Shown here: positions 1 through 8,098 of the stretch, piece after piece | Layout of the letters: each line of letters starts with the position of its first letter | How positions within the stretch are numbered: the stretch's first letter is position 1 | Source of the DNA: Yoonia sp. | GTDB taxonomy: Bacteria; Pseudomonadota; Alphaproteobacteria; Rhodobacterales; Rhodobacteraceae | Direction: 5' to 3' | Assembly: GCA_028822885.1 (NCBI GenBank) | Contig: JAPKCP010000016.1 | Span: 1 to 20,472 of the forward strand | DNA: 20,472 nucleotides | The notes under the pieces: model-generated | Databases searched by the model: none | Seen by the model: only the letters and a program-made list of their open reading frames with translations | What the model was told of the DNA's origin: nothing | Program-made: the position numbers and the translations under genes

Positions 1-1238
1 AGGCGGGCATGGCGGAATGGACCGAAGGGCTGAAAGCCGTGACGTTCCACAACAAACTGGGATCGCAGTTTGACCGGGTAGAGCGCATCGTGGCACTCGC
101 CCGCGAAATCGCTCCCTCCGTTGGGGCTGATCCGGATGAAGCGGCAGAGGCTGCGCGGATCGCCAAGGCCGATCTGCGCTCAGAGATGATTTATGAATTC
201 CCAGAATTACAGGGACTTATGGGGCGGTATTACGCCAAAGCAGCAGGGGCATCCGACGCGGTTGCCGCCGCCGCACAAGACCACTACTCCCCCCTCGGTC
301 CATCCGACACAGTGCCAACTGCGCCAGTTTCCGTAGCTGTGGCCTTAGCGGATAAGCTCGATACACTGACTGGGTTTTGGGCGATTGATGAAAAGCCAAC
401 TGGGTCGAAAGACCCATTTGCTTTGCGACGTTCAGCGCTTGGGGTTATTCGGTTGATTTTGGAAAATGAGATTTCTTTGCCGTTGTTTGCCAAGGCAGGA
501 AGCAGTCTGAGGCTGCTAAATTCAACGCTGTGGGACCTAGAAGTTATCTTTGGCGATGACGATCGTGACGGCCCCTATACCGAACTTGTAAAACATGTGC
601 CTGACTGGATGGAAATCTTGGCGGCGTCGGAAAATCCTTCTGCTGAGGAAGAAGGAAGATGGAATTCCGAATGGCGGTATTTGGTTGTGGAAGGCCGGTC
701 CAACGACCAGATGATCAACCTCCTCTCCTTCTTCCACGACCGCCTAAAGGTCTTCCTCAAAGACCAAGGCATCCGTCACGACATCATCGACGCCTGCATT
801 GCGATGCCGGGCAACGACGACCTGACCCTGCTTGTGAAACGGGCAAAAGCCCTGTCAGAAACGCTCAAGACTGACGACGGTGAAAACCTGCTCCAAGCCT
901 TCAAGCGGGCCAACAACATCCTGACCCAAGCCGAAGAAAAAGACGGTGTCGAATATTCCTACGGCGCGGACCTGAAATACGCGGAACACGACAGCGAAAA
1001 GGCGTTGTTCGCAGCGCTTGATGCGGCGGACACCAAGATTGCGCCGGCCATGGCATCCGAAGATTTCAGCACAGCAATGACGGCAATGGCAGAATTACGT
1101 GGTCCGATTGACGCTTTCTTTACCGATGTGCAGGTAAACGCTGAGTCGTCGCTGGTGCGCCGTAACCGTCTGAACCTTCTCAGCCGGATCCGGACAATAT
1201 GCCTCAGCGTGGCTGATCTAACGCTGATAGAAGGGTAA
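1..1238 (+). CDS. glyS: Glycine--tRNA ligase beta subunit, C-terminal part (5' end outside window)
   Basis: This is the 3' portion of the beta chain of the bacterial alpha2beta2 glycyl-tRNA synthetase, which charges tRNA-Gly in the cytoplasm. The reading frame is open from the first base, and about 411 residues are visible. The family is usually near 690 residues, so the N-terminal third or more lies upstream. Recognisable family segments are VTFHNKLGSQFDRVERI, then LRSEMIYEFPELQGLMGRYYA, then VALADKLDTLTGFWAI and DPFALRRSALGVIRLI. A C-terminal anticodon-binding (DALR-like) region follows, ending RRNRLNLLSRI. The ATG at 9 is internal to the protein and not a start. The TAA at 1236-1238 is followed by 78 bases before the preferred start of the next gene, which lies in the same frame. 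Identity is near certain; glyQ is expected upstream but not visible. Confidence 0.96.
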   Translation, partial: AGMAEWTEGLKAVTFHNKLGSQFDRVERIVALAREIAPSVGADPDEAAEAARIAKADLRSEMIYEFPELQGLMGRYYAKAAGASDAVAAAAQDHYSPLGPSDTVPTAPVSVAVALADKLDTLTGFWAIDEKPTGSKDPFALRRSALGVIRLILENEISLPLFAKAGSSLRLLNSTLWDLEVIFGDDDRDGPYTELVKHVPDWMEILAASENPSAEEEGRWNSEWRYLVVEGRSNDQMINLLSFFHDRLKVFLKDQGIRHDIIDACIAMPGNDDLTLLVKRAKALSETLKTDDGENLLQAFKRANNILTQAEEKDGVEYSYGADLKYAEHDSEKALFAALDAADTKIAPAMASEDFSTAMTAMAELRGPIDAFFTDVQVNAESSLVRRNRLNLLSRIRTICLSVADLTLIEG

Positions 1239-1303
1239 TTCACGCTTTTTGGTAACAAAGCTTTACCGGAGAGGGCAAAATCATCTACGCTGCGCTTGAA
1301 CAT

Positions 1304-1308
1304 AAGGA
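1304..1308 (+). promoter_or_regulatory. Shine-Dalgarno AAGGA that favours a GTG start for the PPDK-like gene
   Basis: AAGGA sits 8 bases before GTG 1317. The longer reading begins at TTG 1296. Its nearest purine-rich site, GGAGAGG at 1268-1274, is about 21 bases away, which is too far for normal initiation. Conserved family sequence starts only after both candidates, so homology does not decide. Spacing favours GTG 1317, giving an 851-residue protein. Confidence 0.5.
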
Positions 1309-1316
1309 TCGCCGCA

Positions 1317-3872
1317 GTGCAGCAATTAGCCCAGTTCCAAGCCTTCACTTTGATTACACCAACGGCTGCCATGGTCGGAAGTGTGCATGGTGGGCGTGCG
1401 AAATGTCTACAGCGTCTTATCCGGCTTGAAATGCCGGTGCCCAAGACGATTGCGCTGTCTTTTGATACAGTTAGCCAGATTTCAAAAGGTGAAATGCCGG
1501 ATATGGCTGCGATCCTTGCCCCGTTTGGTGCTGGGCCGCTGTTGTCGATCCGCCCGTCGAGCCAAGATCCAGATTGGGGCGGGCCGGGTGCGATCCTGAA
1601 TATAGGGATGAACGCGGCCAAACATACTGAGTTGTGTGCGCGGATTGGTGAACCAGCAGCGACACGTTTGTATTTACGCTTTGTTCAGTCTTATGCGGTA
1701 CACGTACATAGGCTTGATCCTGAGGCGTTTGAATACCCAGATAGTACCGATGCGGAGGCGCTGAAGCGGGCTTTGGAAGCCTACGAATATGAAACGGACG
1801 AAGTTTTCCCCGACGAACCCGCTGTTCAGTTGGCTGAGGCATTGCGATCGATGGCCCGTGCATGGGACGGGACATCAGCACGGCTTTTGCGTGAGGCAAA
1901 GGGTGCGCCTGCGGACGCTGGACTTGGGCTGGTCGTGCAGGCGATGGCAATGGGGCTGGGCGCTGGTGAATGTGGTGCGGGGTTGATCCAGTTTGTAAGT
2001 AGTCGCACAGGCCAACCGCAGGTCACAGGGCGCTACGTCGCCCAAAGCCAACGGAGGCAGGCGTTGATTGAAGCGGACAATGCGATCTATCTAACGCGTG
2101 ATCCGCGTGGTCCGTCTTTGGAAGATCGTGTGCCGGATGTGTTTGCTCAGCTGTTGGAGATCGGAGACGTCTGTCGCCGGAATTTGCGGGAAGAAATGAT
2201 GGTGGAATTCACCATTGAATCTGGGATTTTGTGGATTTTAGACGCTGTGCGCGTCCCGCGTGCGTCACGAGCAGCTGTTCGCATCGCTGTCGCTCTTGCC
2301 AGCGATAAGGTCATTCCGCGTGAAGAGGCTGTTATGCGTATTCAGCCGACTGCATTGTCTGAATTATTACATCGCCAAGTTGATCCAAAAGCCGCGCGTG
2401 ATCTGATTGTAAAAGGAATTGCCGCCAGCCCAGGTGCCGCCACGGGACGGCTTGTCTTTACGTCAAATGATGCTCAAGCGAGTGCTGCACGCGGCGACGC
2501 CTGTATTCTTGTCCGCCGCGAAACAACCCCTGAAGATATTCGTGGCATGCATGCGGCCCAAGCTGTTTTAACTATGCGCGGGGGAATCACGAGCCATGCT
2601 GCTGTTATCGGGCGTGGTTTGGGGTTGCCGTGTGTCGTGGGTGCCTCTGCCCTCAAGATTGATCGCAAGAACTTGCGGATTATTGGCCCTGATGGCCGGA
2701 CATTTGGTGAGGACGATATCATAACGGTTGATGGCACAACTGGTGATATTCTTGCAGGCGCACCTGCAACGGTTGAGGCGTCCCTCGATGATGCGTTCCA
2801 GACGTTGCTGCAATGGGCTGATGATGTACGTGATATTGGGGTCCGTGCAAATGCTGACACGCCCGATGATGCCCAAACCGCGCGAAACTTTGCGGCTGAG
2901 GGGATTGGCCTATGCCGGACTGAACATATGTTCTTTTCCGGTGACCGTCTTGGTGTGATGCGCGAAATGATCTTTGCGGATAATGCGGATGATCGTCGCG
3001 CCGTTCTGGATCGACTGATGCCGATGCAACGTGCTGATTTCGCCGCATTGTTTGAGATAATGGCAGGTCTTCCTGTCTGCATTCGCTTGTTTGATCCGCC
3101 GCTTCACGAATTTCTCCCTTCAGATAAAGCAGGCATGCGCGACCTATCAGAGCAATTGGCATTGCCTCTGGCCGCTGTGACAGAACGGGTTGCCGCAATG
3201 GCGGAATACAACCCAATGTTGGGGATGCGTGGTGTGCGGCTTGGGATCACAATTCCAGAAATTTATGAAATGCAGGCCCGCGCGATTTTTGAAGCCACAG
3301 TGGATGCCAACCAAAACGGCGCAAAGGTTGTTCCCGAGATCATGATCCCGGTCGTCAGTGCGATGCGCGAAGTTGAACTTGTCAAATCCCGCATAGATGC
3401 GATTGCAGCGTCGGTTCGTGCAAATCGGCAGTATGATTTCGAATATCGCCTTGGCGTTATGGTTGAAACACCACGCGCGGCCCTGCGTGCAGAGGACATC
3501 GCACAATACGCAGAGTTTCTGTCGTTTGGCACAAACGATCTGACGCAGATGACGTATGGCCTGTCGCGTGATGATGCGGGGCGATTTATGTCCGCTTATG
3601 TTCAGCAGGGCGTCTATGAAGAGGATCCGTTTCACAGCCTCGATATTGAAGGCGTCGGAGAGCTGTTGTCGATTGGTGCTGAGCGTGGGCGCAAAGGCCG
3701 CAAGGATATCACCCTATCGTTGTGTGGGGAGCATGGTGGCACACGTTCTGCGATTGCGTTCTGCCGTAAACAGGGCTTTGACTACGTTTCATGTTCACCG
3801 TTTCGGGTGCCGGTTGCGCGACTTTCCGCCGCACAGCTCACGTTGCTGGACAAGAGGAAACCCGCTATTTAG
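1317..3872 (+). CDS. PPDK-family (PEP-utilising) protein with degenerate ATP-binding domain
   Basis: The protein is colinear with pyruvate, phosphate dikinase, which interconverts ATP, Pi and pyruvate with AMP, PPi and PEP. Residues about 20-330 match the nucleotide-binding domain. The swivelling phosphohistidine domain has GGITSHAAVIGRG with the histidine at about 427. The C-terminal PEP/pyruvate barrel has GLCRTEHMFF, IRLFDPPLHEFLP, MVETPRAAL, FGTNDLTQ and LCGEHGG, with the catalytic cysteine at about 803. So the PEP half looks complete. In the ATP half the usual GGKGANL is GGRAKCL, and the usual EFTIE...LQTR segment ends LDAV, losing the Gln and Arg of the ATP site. It may be a PPDK with altered donor use or a regulatory paralogue; a working ppdK elsewhere would support the latter. 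It has a non-ATG start (GTG preferred, TTG 1296 possible), lies just after glyS and ends in TAG. Family sure, activity not. Confidence 0.88.
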   Translation: MQQLAQFQAFTLITPTAAMVGSVHGGRAKCLQRLIRLEMPVPKTIALSFDTVSQISKGEMPDMAAILAPFGAGPLLSIRPSSQDPDWGGPGAILNIGMNAAKHTELCARIGEPAATRLYLRFVQSYAVHVHRLDPEAFEYPDSTDAEALKRALEAYEYETDEVFPDEPAVQLAEALRSMARAWDGTSARLLREAKGAPADAGLGLVVQAMAMGLGAGECGAGLIQFVSSRTGQPQVTGRYVAQSQRRQALIEADNAIYLTRDPRGPSLEDRVPDVFAQLLEIGDVCRRNLREEMMVEFTIESGILWILDAVRVPRASRAAVRIAVALASDKVIPREEAVMRIQPTALSELLHRQVDPKAARDLIVKGIAASPGAATGRLVFTSNDAQASAARGDACILVRRETTPEDIRGMHAAQAVLTMRGGITSHAAVIGRGLGLPCVVGASALKIDRKNLRIIGPDGRTFGEDDIITVDGTTGDILAGAPATVEASLDDAFQTLLQWADDVRDIGVRANADTPDDAQTARNFAAEGIGLCRTEHMFFSGDRLGVMREMIFADNADDRRAVLDRLMPMQRADFAALFEIMAGLPVCIRLFDPPLHEFLPSDKAGMRDLSEQLALPLAAVTERVAAMAEYNPMLGMRGVRLGITIPEIYEMQARAIFEATVDANQNGAKVVPEIMIPVVSAMREVELVKSRIDAIAASVRANRQYDFEYRLGVMVETPRAALRAEDIAQYAEFLSFGTNDLTQMTYGLSRDDAGRFMSAYVQQGVYEEDPFHSLDIEGVGELLSIGAERGRKGRKDITLSLCGEHGGTRSAIAFCRKQGFDYVSCSPFRVPVARLSAAQLTLLDKRKPAI

Positions 3873-3944
3873 ACGAGGTTCGCCACACAACCACATGATC
3901 TGCTGATCTATTGGTGCAGAAATGGCAACGGTGTGTTTCCAGGT

Positions 3945-4028
3945 CACGTGCAGACTGGCGGGGGGGGTAGACTCAGGTCCGCATCTCCCCTAGGTCAGCC
4001 TCGCCTGCGTGGGGTTTGACCACGTGCA
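3945..4028 (+). repeat. CACGTGCA direct repeats flanking a G8 tract upstream of the hydrolase gene
   Basis: CACGTGCA occurs at 3945-3952 and again at 4021-4028, 76 bases apart, and a run of eight G lies between them at 3960-3967. Both lie in the 172-base gap before the cell-wall hydrolase. CACGTG is self-complementary, so each copy could be a short regulator site. No -10/-35 pair stands out nearby. The role is unknown and could be chance. Confidence 0.3.
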
Positions 4029-4044
4029 ACGTGATGAGACTGCG

Positions 4045-4719
4045 ATGAGATTGGGTTTGAAACAAATTTTGCCAGCACTTAGCTTGGCTTTGACCTTGTT
4101 TACAGGGCAGGCGTTGACAGCCGAGAATGTCTTGGCCAGCCGCTTAAGTGCTTTGCTTGGTCAAGAACGCCAAGCTCTATCTCTCATCTCTAATGCGCGG
4201 CTTTCGGCATTGACCACATTGCCACTGACCGCAGAACGCAACGTTGGCACATCACTTCAATCCGTCAGCTACAACAATGCATTTCTGACAAGCTTGCCAA
4301 CAGCGACAGGCGGCCCACAGTGGCAGTGTCTGTCTGAGGCGCTTTATTTTGAAGCTCGGGGTGAAACAGCTACGGGGCTGTTTGCGGTCGGCGAAGTGAT
4401 CATGAACCGGGTCGATAGCAACGCATATCCCGATTCCCTGTGCAGTGTCATCAATCAAGGGACTGGCCGCAAGTTTGCATGCCAGTTCACATATACGTGC
4501 GATGGCCGTCCTGAACAGATTTCAGAACAGAGCTCTTGGCGTCGGGTTGGTAAAGTTGCACGTCTTCTCATTGACGGTGCTGACCGTAACCTGACCGAAG
4601 GTGCGACCCACTACCACACAACAGCTGTCAGCCCATCTTGGGCCCGCCGCTTTCCGCGCACGGCTAAATATGGCGTTCATTTGTTTTATCGTCAGCCAAC
4701 GCGATCCGCATCTAACTAA
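4045..4719 (+). CDS. Secreted SleB/CwlJ-type cell wall hydrolase
   Basis: A 224-residue exported protein. The N-terminus MRLGLKQILPALSLALTL and following residues form a signal peptide, with an ALTA cleavage site after about residue 26. Residues 95-215 form a Hydrolase_2 (SleB/CwlJ) domain. Its signature is SEALYFEARGE at 97-107, which holds the candidate catalytic glutamates. Then come GEVIMNRV, CSVINQG, CQFTYTCDG, GATHYHT and a C-terminal PRTAKYGVHLFYR. The family cleaves peptidoglycan; in non-spore-forming proteobacteria it is thought to act in wall remodelling in the periplasm. I chose ATG 4045 because it puts the signal peptide at the very N-terminus. A longer GTG start at 4009 adds twelve residues that spoil this. 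No strong ribosome site is seen. It stands alone between the PPDK-like gene and folB. Confidence 0.87.
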   Translation: MRLGLKQILPALSLALTLFTGQALTAENVLASRLSALLGQERQALSLISNARLSALTTLPLTAERNVGTSLQSVSYNNAFLTSLPTATGGPQWQCLSEALYFEARGETATGLFAVGEVIMNRVDSNAYPDSLCSVINQGTGRKFACQFTYTCDGRPEQISEQSSWRRVGKVARLLIDGADRNLTEGATHYHTTAVSPSWARRFPRTAKYGVHLFYRQPTRSASN

Positions 4720-4817
4720 TCGGTCGTAAGTCTGTCCGTGCATGCCGCCAATGGTGACCTTGCGAGAACGCCCCTGTGCGAGTATCCCGCCACCAACACA
4801 CGCGGAAAGGCACGCCC

Positions 4818-5732
4818 ATGACAAACGATATCCACCTCGCTTTTGCGCACCCAACCGAAAGGGCTGCTGCGAGTTCTGATGTGCCGTATGATCGGATCTC
4901 ATTGCGGGACTACATTGTTGAGGTTGAAATTGGTGCTTTTCAGCTTGAGCGTGGCACCTTGCAGCGTGTCCGGTTCAACATTGTTGTTGAGGTTTTACCG
5001 CTTACGGGGCCGATTGACGACGATGTGGACCGCATCTTGTCCTATGACCGTGTGTCCGAGGCCATCAATATCGAATTGCAGGCTGAACGGATCAATTTGC
5101 TTGAAACCCTCGCTGCCCGTGTTGCCGAGCGTATCTTGCTGGAACCACAGGCCGAGCGCGTTTTTGTGCGGATTGAAAAGTTGGATCGTGGTCCCTTTTC
5201 GCTGGGTGTTGAAATTGTGCGCGCCCGCGATGGTGCGACGCCTGATGCCCAAGAACACGTTGAGGTCCCGCATCCGCGTGTTGTTTATATCTCTAACGAA
5301 GGCATCAATTCGCCGCATCTTAAGGGCTGGATTGATCAGCTGAAGGCCGAAGATGCACCGCTTATCCTATGCGTTGGTGCTGGTGGTATCGCTGTACCAA
5401 CAACGGGTCACGCGATGACCCAGCGTCGGATTGATCTGCTGGCGATTGAACAGAACGCGTGGGTGCTGGCGGCAAAGGATCATCGGTGCAAGGTTGTGGA
5501 AACCCGGACCGAACTTGATTGGGCGATGAAGAATGGCCAGATATGCGTTTGGGCCCCTTCAAAAATTGTGTTGGACGCTGTGGATGGCCCTTCTGCGACA
5601 GCCACCGGTGCTTTGGCATTGGCCAGTTGGTTCGCTTCGGAAATTGAAGCCGCTGAACTGCTGGTTATCGGTGAAGATGCGCCAGAGGCGACGATGCCCG
5701 TGAAGGTCATTGGTCTAGAGGCCATCATTTGA
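4818..5732 (+). CDS. folB: Dihydroneopterin aldolase fused to a kinase-fold-like C-terminal domain
   Basis: Residues about 24-136 are FolB, which converts 7,8-dihydroneopterin to 6-hydroxymethyl-dihydropterin and glycolaldehyde in folate synthesis. Catalytic positions known from the family are present: Glu44 (IGAFQLER), Tyr76 (SYDRV), Glu96 (NLLETLAARVAERI) and Lys121 (VRIEKLDRGPFSLGVEIVR). FolB is normally about 120 residues, but this protein is 304. Residues about 153-300 resemble the small archaeal amino-acid-kinase family (COG2054/MfnE type): VVYISNEGINSPHLKGWI, RIDLLAIEQNAWVLA, WAPSKIVLDA, then TATGALALASWFASEI. The Lys-x-Gly-Gly-Ser phosphate loop is replaced by YISNE, so kinase activity is doubtful. 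The start is ATG 4818 with GGAAAGG 7 bases upstream. Its TGA overlaps the TTG of folP, so the two are probably translationally coupled. The FolB call is sure; the second domain is recognised by eye only. Confidence 0.9.
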   Translation: MTNDIHLAFAHPTERAAASSDVPYDRISLRDYIVEVEIGAFQLERGTLQRVRFNIVVEVLPLTGPIDDDVDRILSYDRVSEAINIELQAERINLLETLAARVAERILLEPQAERVFVRIEKLDRGPFSLGVEIVRARDGATPDAQEHVEVPHPRVVYISNEGINSPHLKGWIDQLKAEDAPLILCVGAGGIAVPTTGHAMTQRRIDLLAIEQNAWVLAAKDHRCKVVETRTELDWAMKNGQICVWAPSKIVLDAVDGPSATATGALALASWFASEIEAAELLVIGEDAPEATMPVKVIGLEAII

Positions 5733-6742
5733 CGACGTATATTCAGCCAATCCCGCAAAGCACTGCATATGAAGATACATTGCGGCTAGGCGGCAGCAGT
5801 TGGCTGTTTGTTGAGACTGCGTTGGTGCGTGGTCGCGGCGCTGAGGCCGAAGAAGTCTTGCTTGAAGATCTGACGGCTAATCAACGTAGCCGGTTAAGCA
5901 CACACCGTGCAACGATTTGTGGGTTAACGCTGGACGTGCCACGTATCATGGCCATCCTGAACGTCACGCCGGATAGTTTTTCGGACGGCGGCGATCTTTC
6001 AACTGTTGCTGCAGCGGTCAAGCGGGCCCAAGATATGGCGCCTTACGCAGATATCCTTGATATTGGCGGCGAAAGCACAAGGCCGGGCGCTGTCGAGGTC
6101 ACTGTTGCTGAAGAAATCGACCGCACAGCGCCAGTGATCCGCGCGATCCGTGATGCAGGTATCATGACGCCAATTTCAATCGATACACGCAAAGCTAAAG
6201 TGGCCGCTGCTGCATTGGCTGCGGGCGCTGATATGGTCAATGATGTCTCAGCGCTGCGCTTTGATCCTGATCTTGCCGGTGTTGTGGCAGATGCGGACTG
6301 CCCAGTGTGTTTGATGCATTCTCAGGGTCTTCCGTCAGATATGCAGGACAATCCGCGCTACGCTGATGTGATGTTTGATGTTTTTGACCATCTGGCAGAT
6401 CGGATCGACTTTGCAAACGCTGCGGGGATCAAGCACGACAAGATCATCACGGACCCCGGCATCGGGTTTGGTAAAACATTGCAACACAACGTGAACTTGC
6501 TGCGGAACCTTGCCATTTACCATGACCTTGGTTTGCCGATATTACTTGGGGCGTCACGGAAACGGTTTATTGGTACGATTTCTGGCGAAGACGATGCAGC
6601 GATGCGCCTTGGTGGGTCAATTGCGGTTGCATTGCATGGGGCCGCGCAAGGTGCGCAAATTTTAAGGGTCCATGACGTAAAAGAGACAAAGCAGGCGTTA
6701 AGTTTGCAAATGGCATTAAATGGGGCAGGCAATTATGGCTGA
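5729..6742 (+). CDS. folP: Dihydropteroate synthase
   Basis: DHPS joins 6-hydroxymethyl-dihydropterin diphosphate to p-aminobenzoate in folate synthesis and is the sulfonamide target. Signatures in order are MAILNVTPDSFSDGG (about residue 74), DILDIGGESTRPGA, ISIDTRKAKVA, GADMVNDVSAL, DPGIGFGKTLQHNV, LLGASRKRFIG and the C-terminal LRVHDVKET. It has 337 residues against the usual 270-285. The excess is an N-terminal stretch of about 70 residues before the barrel, which I recall as common in roseobacters. The usual LMHMQGTP loop reads LMHSQGLPSDMQ. The start is TTG 5729, whose last two bases are inside the folB TGA (TTGA overlap), suggesting reinitiation by ribosomes leaving folB. The 3' end overlaps glmM by 8 bases. 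Confidence 0.93.
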   Translation: MTTYIQPIPQSTAYEDTLRLGGSSWLFVETALVRGRGAEAEEVLLEDLTANQRSRLSTHRATICGLTLDVPRIMAILNVTPDSFSDGGDLSTVAAAVKRAQDMAPYADILDIGGESTRPGAVEVTVAEEIDRTAPVIRAIRDAGIMTPISIDTRKAKVAAAALAAGADMVNDVSALRFDPDLAGVVADADCPVCLMHSQGLPSDMQDNPRYADVMFDVFDHLADRIDFANAAGIKHDKIITDPGIGFGKTLQHNVNLLRNLAIYHDLGLPILLGASRKRFIGTISGEDDAAMRLGGSIAVALHGAAQGAQILRVHDVKETKQALSLQMALNGAGNYG

Positions 6743-8081
6743 AAAATTATTTGGAACAGACGGTGTTCGCGGGACGGCAAACATCCATCCGATGACGGCT
6801 GAAATGGCGTTGAAGATTGGCGCTGCTGCTGGGCGATACTTTCGCAACGATGGCTCTAATGGCCACCGCGTCGTGATTGGCAAGGACACGCGCCTGTCTG
6901 GCTATATGTTCGAAAGCGCGCTGACTGCTGGTTTGACATCGACCGGCATGAACGTGCTGTTGCTTGGCCCTATACCGACGCCTGCGGTTGGTATGCTGAC
7001 CACATCAATGCGCGCTGATGTTGGGATCATGATCTCTGCTAGTCATAATCCGCACCACGACAACGGTATTAAGTTCTTTGGCCCTGATGGCTTTAAGCTA
7101 TCCGACGAGGCGCAATCAGCAATTGAGGAACTGGTCGCGGGTCCGATTGAACCCGCCCAAGCTGTCAACATTGGCCGCGCTAAGCGTATTGACGATGGTC
7201 GGTTCCGCTATGCCGAGCGTGTGAAAAGCACGTTCCCGTCAGGCATGCGCCTTGACGGTTTGAAGGTCGTCGTCGATTGCGCGAATGGTGCGGCCCACCG
7301 GGTGGCCCCAGAGGTGCTGTGGGAAATGGGCGCGACTGTTATTGCCGTTGGTGACAGCCCGAATGGGTACAACATCAACGACGGCTGCGGGTCCACGCAT
7401 CCGACTTTGGCTGCTGAAACGATTGTTTCACATGGTGCTGACGTTGGCATTTGCCTTGATGGTGACGCGGACCGCGTGATGATTTTGGATGAAACTGGCA
7501 AAGTTGCTGACGGCGATCAATTGATGGCTTTGATGGCGACCCGTTGGGCCGAAGAGGGGCGTTTGGCTGGCGATACGCTGGTTGCAACTGTGATGTCGAA
7601 CCTTGGGTTAGAGCGGTATTTGACTGGTAAAGGACTGCATCTTGAACGCACGGCCGTTGGTGACCGCTACGTGGTCGAAGCGATGCGCGAAAAGGGCTAT
7701 AATCTTGGTGGTGAACAGTCTGGCCACATCGTGATGACTGATTATGCTACGACTGGCGACGGTCTTTTGGCGGGTATCCAGTTCCTTGCGGCGATGATCG
7801 ATGGTGGGAAAAAGGCGAGCGAGCTGACGCACAGCTTTGAAACTGTGCCGCAATTGTTGAAGAACGTCCGCTACGCTGCTGGCCAAGACCCATTGTCCGC
7901 TGCCAATGTGACCCGCGCGATCGCCGATGCTGAAAACAAATTGATTGGCACTGGCCGTCTGTTGATCCGTAAATCTGGGACAGAGCCGTTGGTGCGCGTT
8001 ATGGCTGAATGCGAAGACTCTGATCTACTGAATGAGGTCGTGAACGGCATTGTCGCTGAGGTCGAAGCCGCGACCGCTTAG
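6735..8081 (+). CDS. glmM: Phosphoglucosamine mutase
   Basis: GlmM interconverts glucosamine-6-phosphate and glucosamine-1-phosphate, feeding UDP-GlcNAc for peptidoglycan and LPS. It has 448 residues, normal for the family. It begins MAEKLFGTDGVRGTAN. The phosphoserine loop ISASHNPHHDNGIKFF has the active serine at about 103. The metal-binding loop DGDADR is at 242-247, GGEQSGHI at about 325, and the C-terminal phosphate-binding RKSGTEP at 412-418. All key elements are present. The start is ATG 6735, inside the end of folP and preceded by a GGGGCAGG purine-rich stretch. An in-frame ATG at 6720 would add five residues and is less likely. The folB-folP-glmM order points to one transcript. Confidence 0.96.
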   Translation: MAEKLFGTDGVRGTANIHPMTAEMALKIGAAAGRYFRNDGSNGHRVVIGKDTRLSGYMFESALTAGLTSTGMNVLLLGPIPTPAVGMLTTSMRADVGIMISASHNPHHDNGIKFFGPDGFKLSDEAQSAIEELVAGPIEPAQAVNIGRAKRIDDGRFRYAERVKSTFPSGMRLDGLKVVVDCANGAAHRVAPEVLWEMGATVIAVGDSPNGYNINDGCGSTHPTLAAETIVSHGADVGICLDGDADRVMILDETGKVADGDQLMALMATRWAEEGRLAGDTLVATVMSNLGLERYLTGKGLHLERTAVGDRYVVEAMREKGYNLGGEQSGHIVMTDYATTGDGLLAGIQFLAAMIDGGKKASELTHSFETVPQLLKNVRYAAGQDPLSAANVTRAIADAENKLIGTGRLLIRKSGTEPLVRVMAECEDSDLLNEVVNGIVAEVEAATA

Positions 8082-8098
8082 TCAAGACTGGGGAAACT

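Noticed and set aside
1296..1316. TTG 1296 as the start of the PPDK-like gene
   Set aside because: No properly spaced ribosome site precedes it, whereas GTG 1317 has AAGGA eight bases upstream. It is not excluded, only less likely.
1280..1429. Stop-free frame of about 50 codons following GGAGAGG, overlapping the PPDK 5' end
   Set aside because: It would need an ATC start. The PPDK frame shows family motifs through the same bases, so no separate peptide or frameshift is supported.
959..1621. 220-codon frame on - across the glyS/PPDK junction
   Set aside because: It lies opposite two conserved genes, is rich in Ser, Arg and Ala typical of an antisense shadow, and has no ribosome site.
2474..3082. 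202-codon frame on - inside the PPDK-like gene
   Set aside because: It is opposite the most conserved part of the PPDK family (phosphohistidine and PEP domains). Composition is that of a shadow frame.
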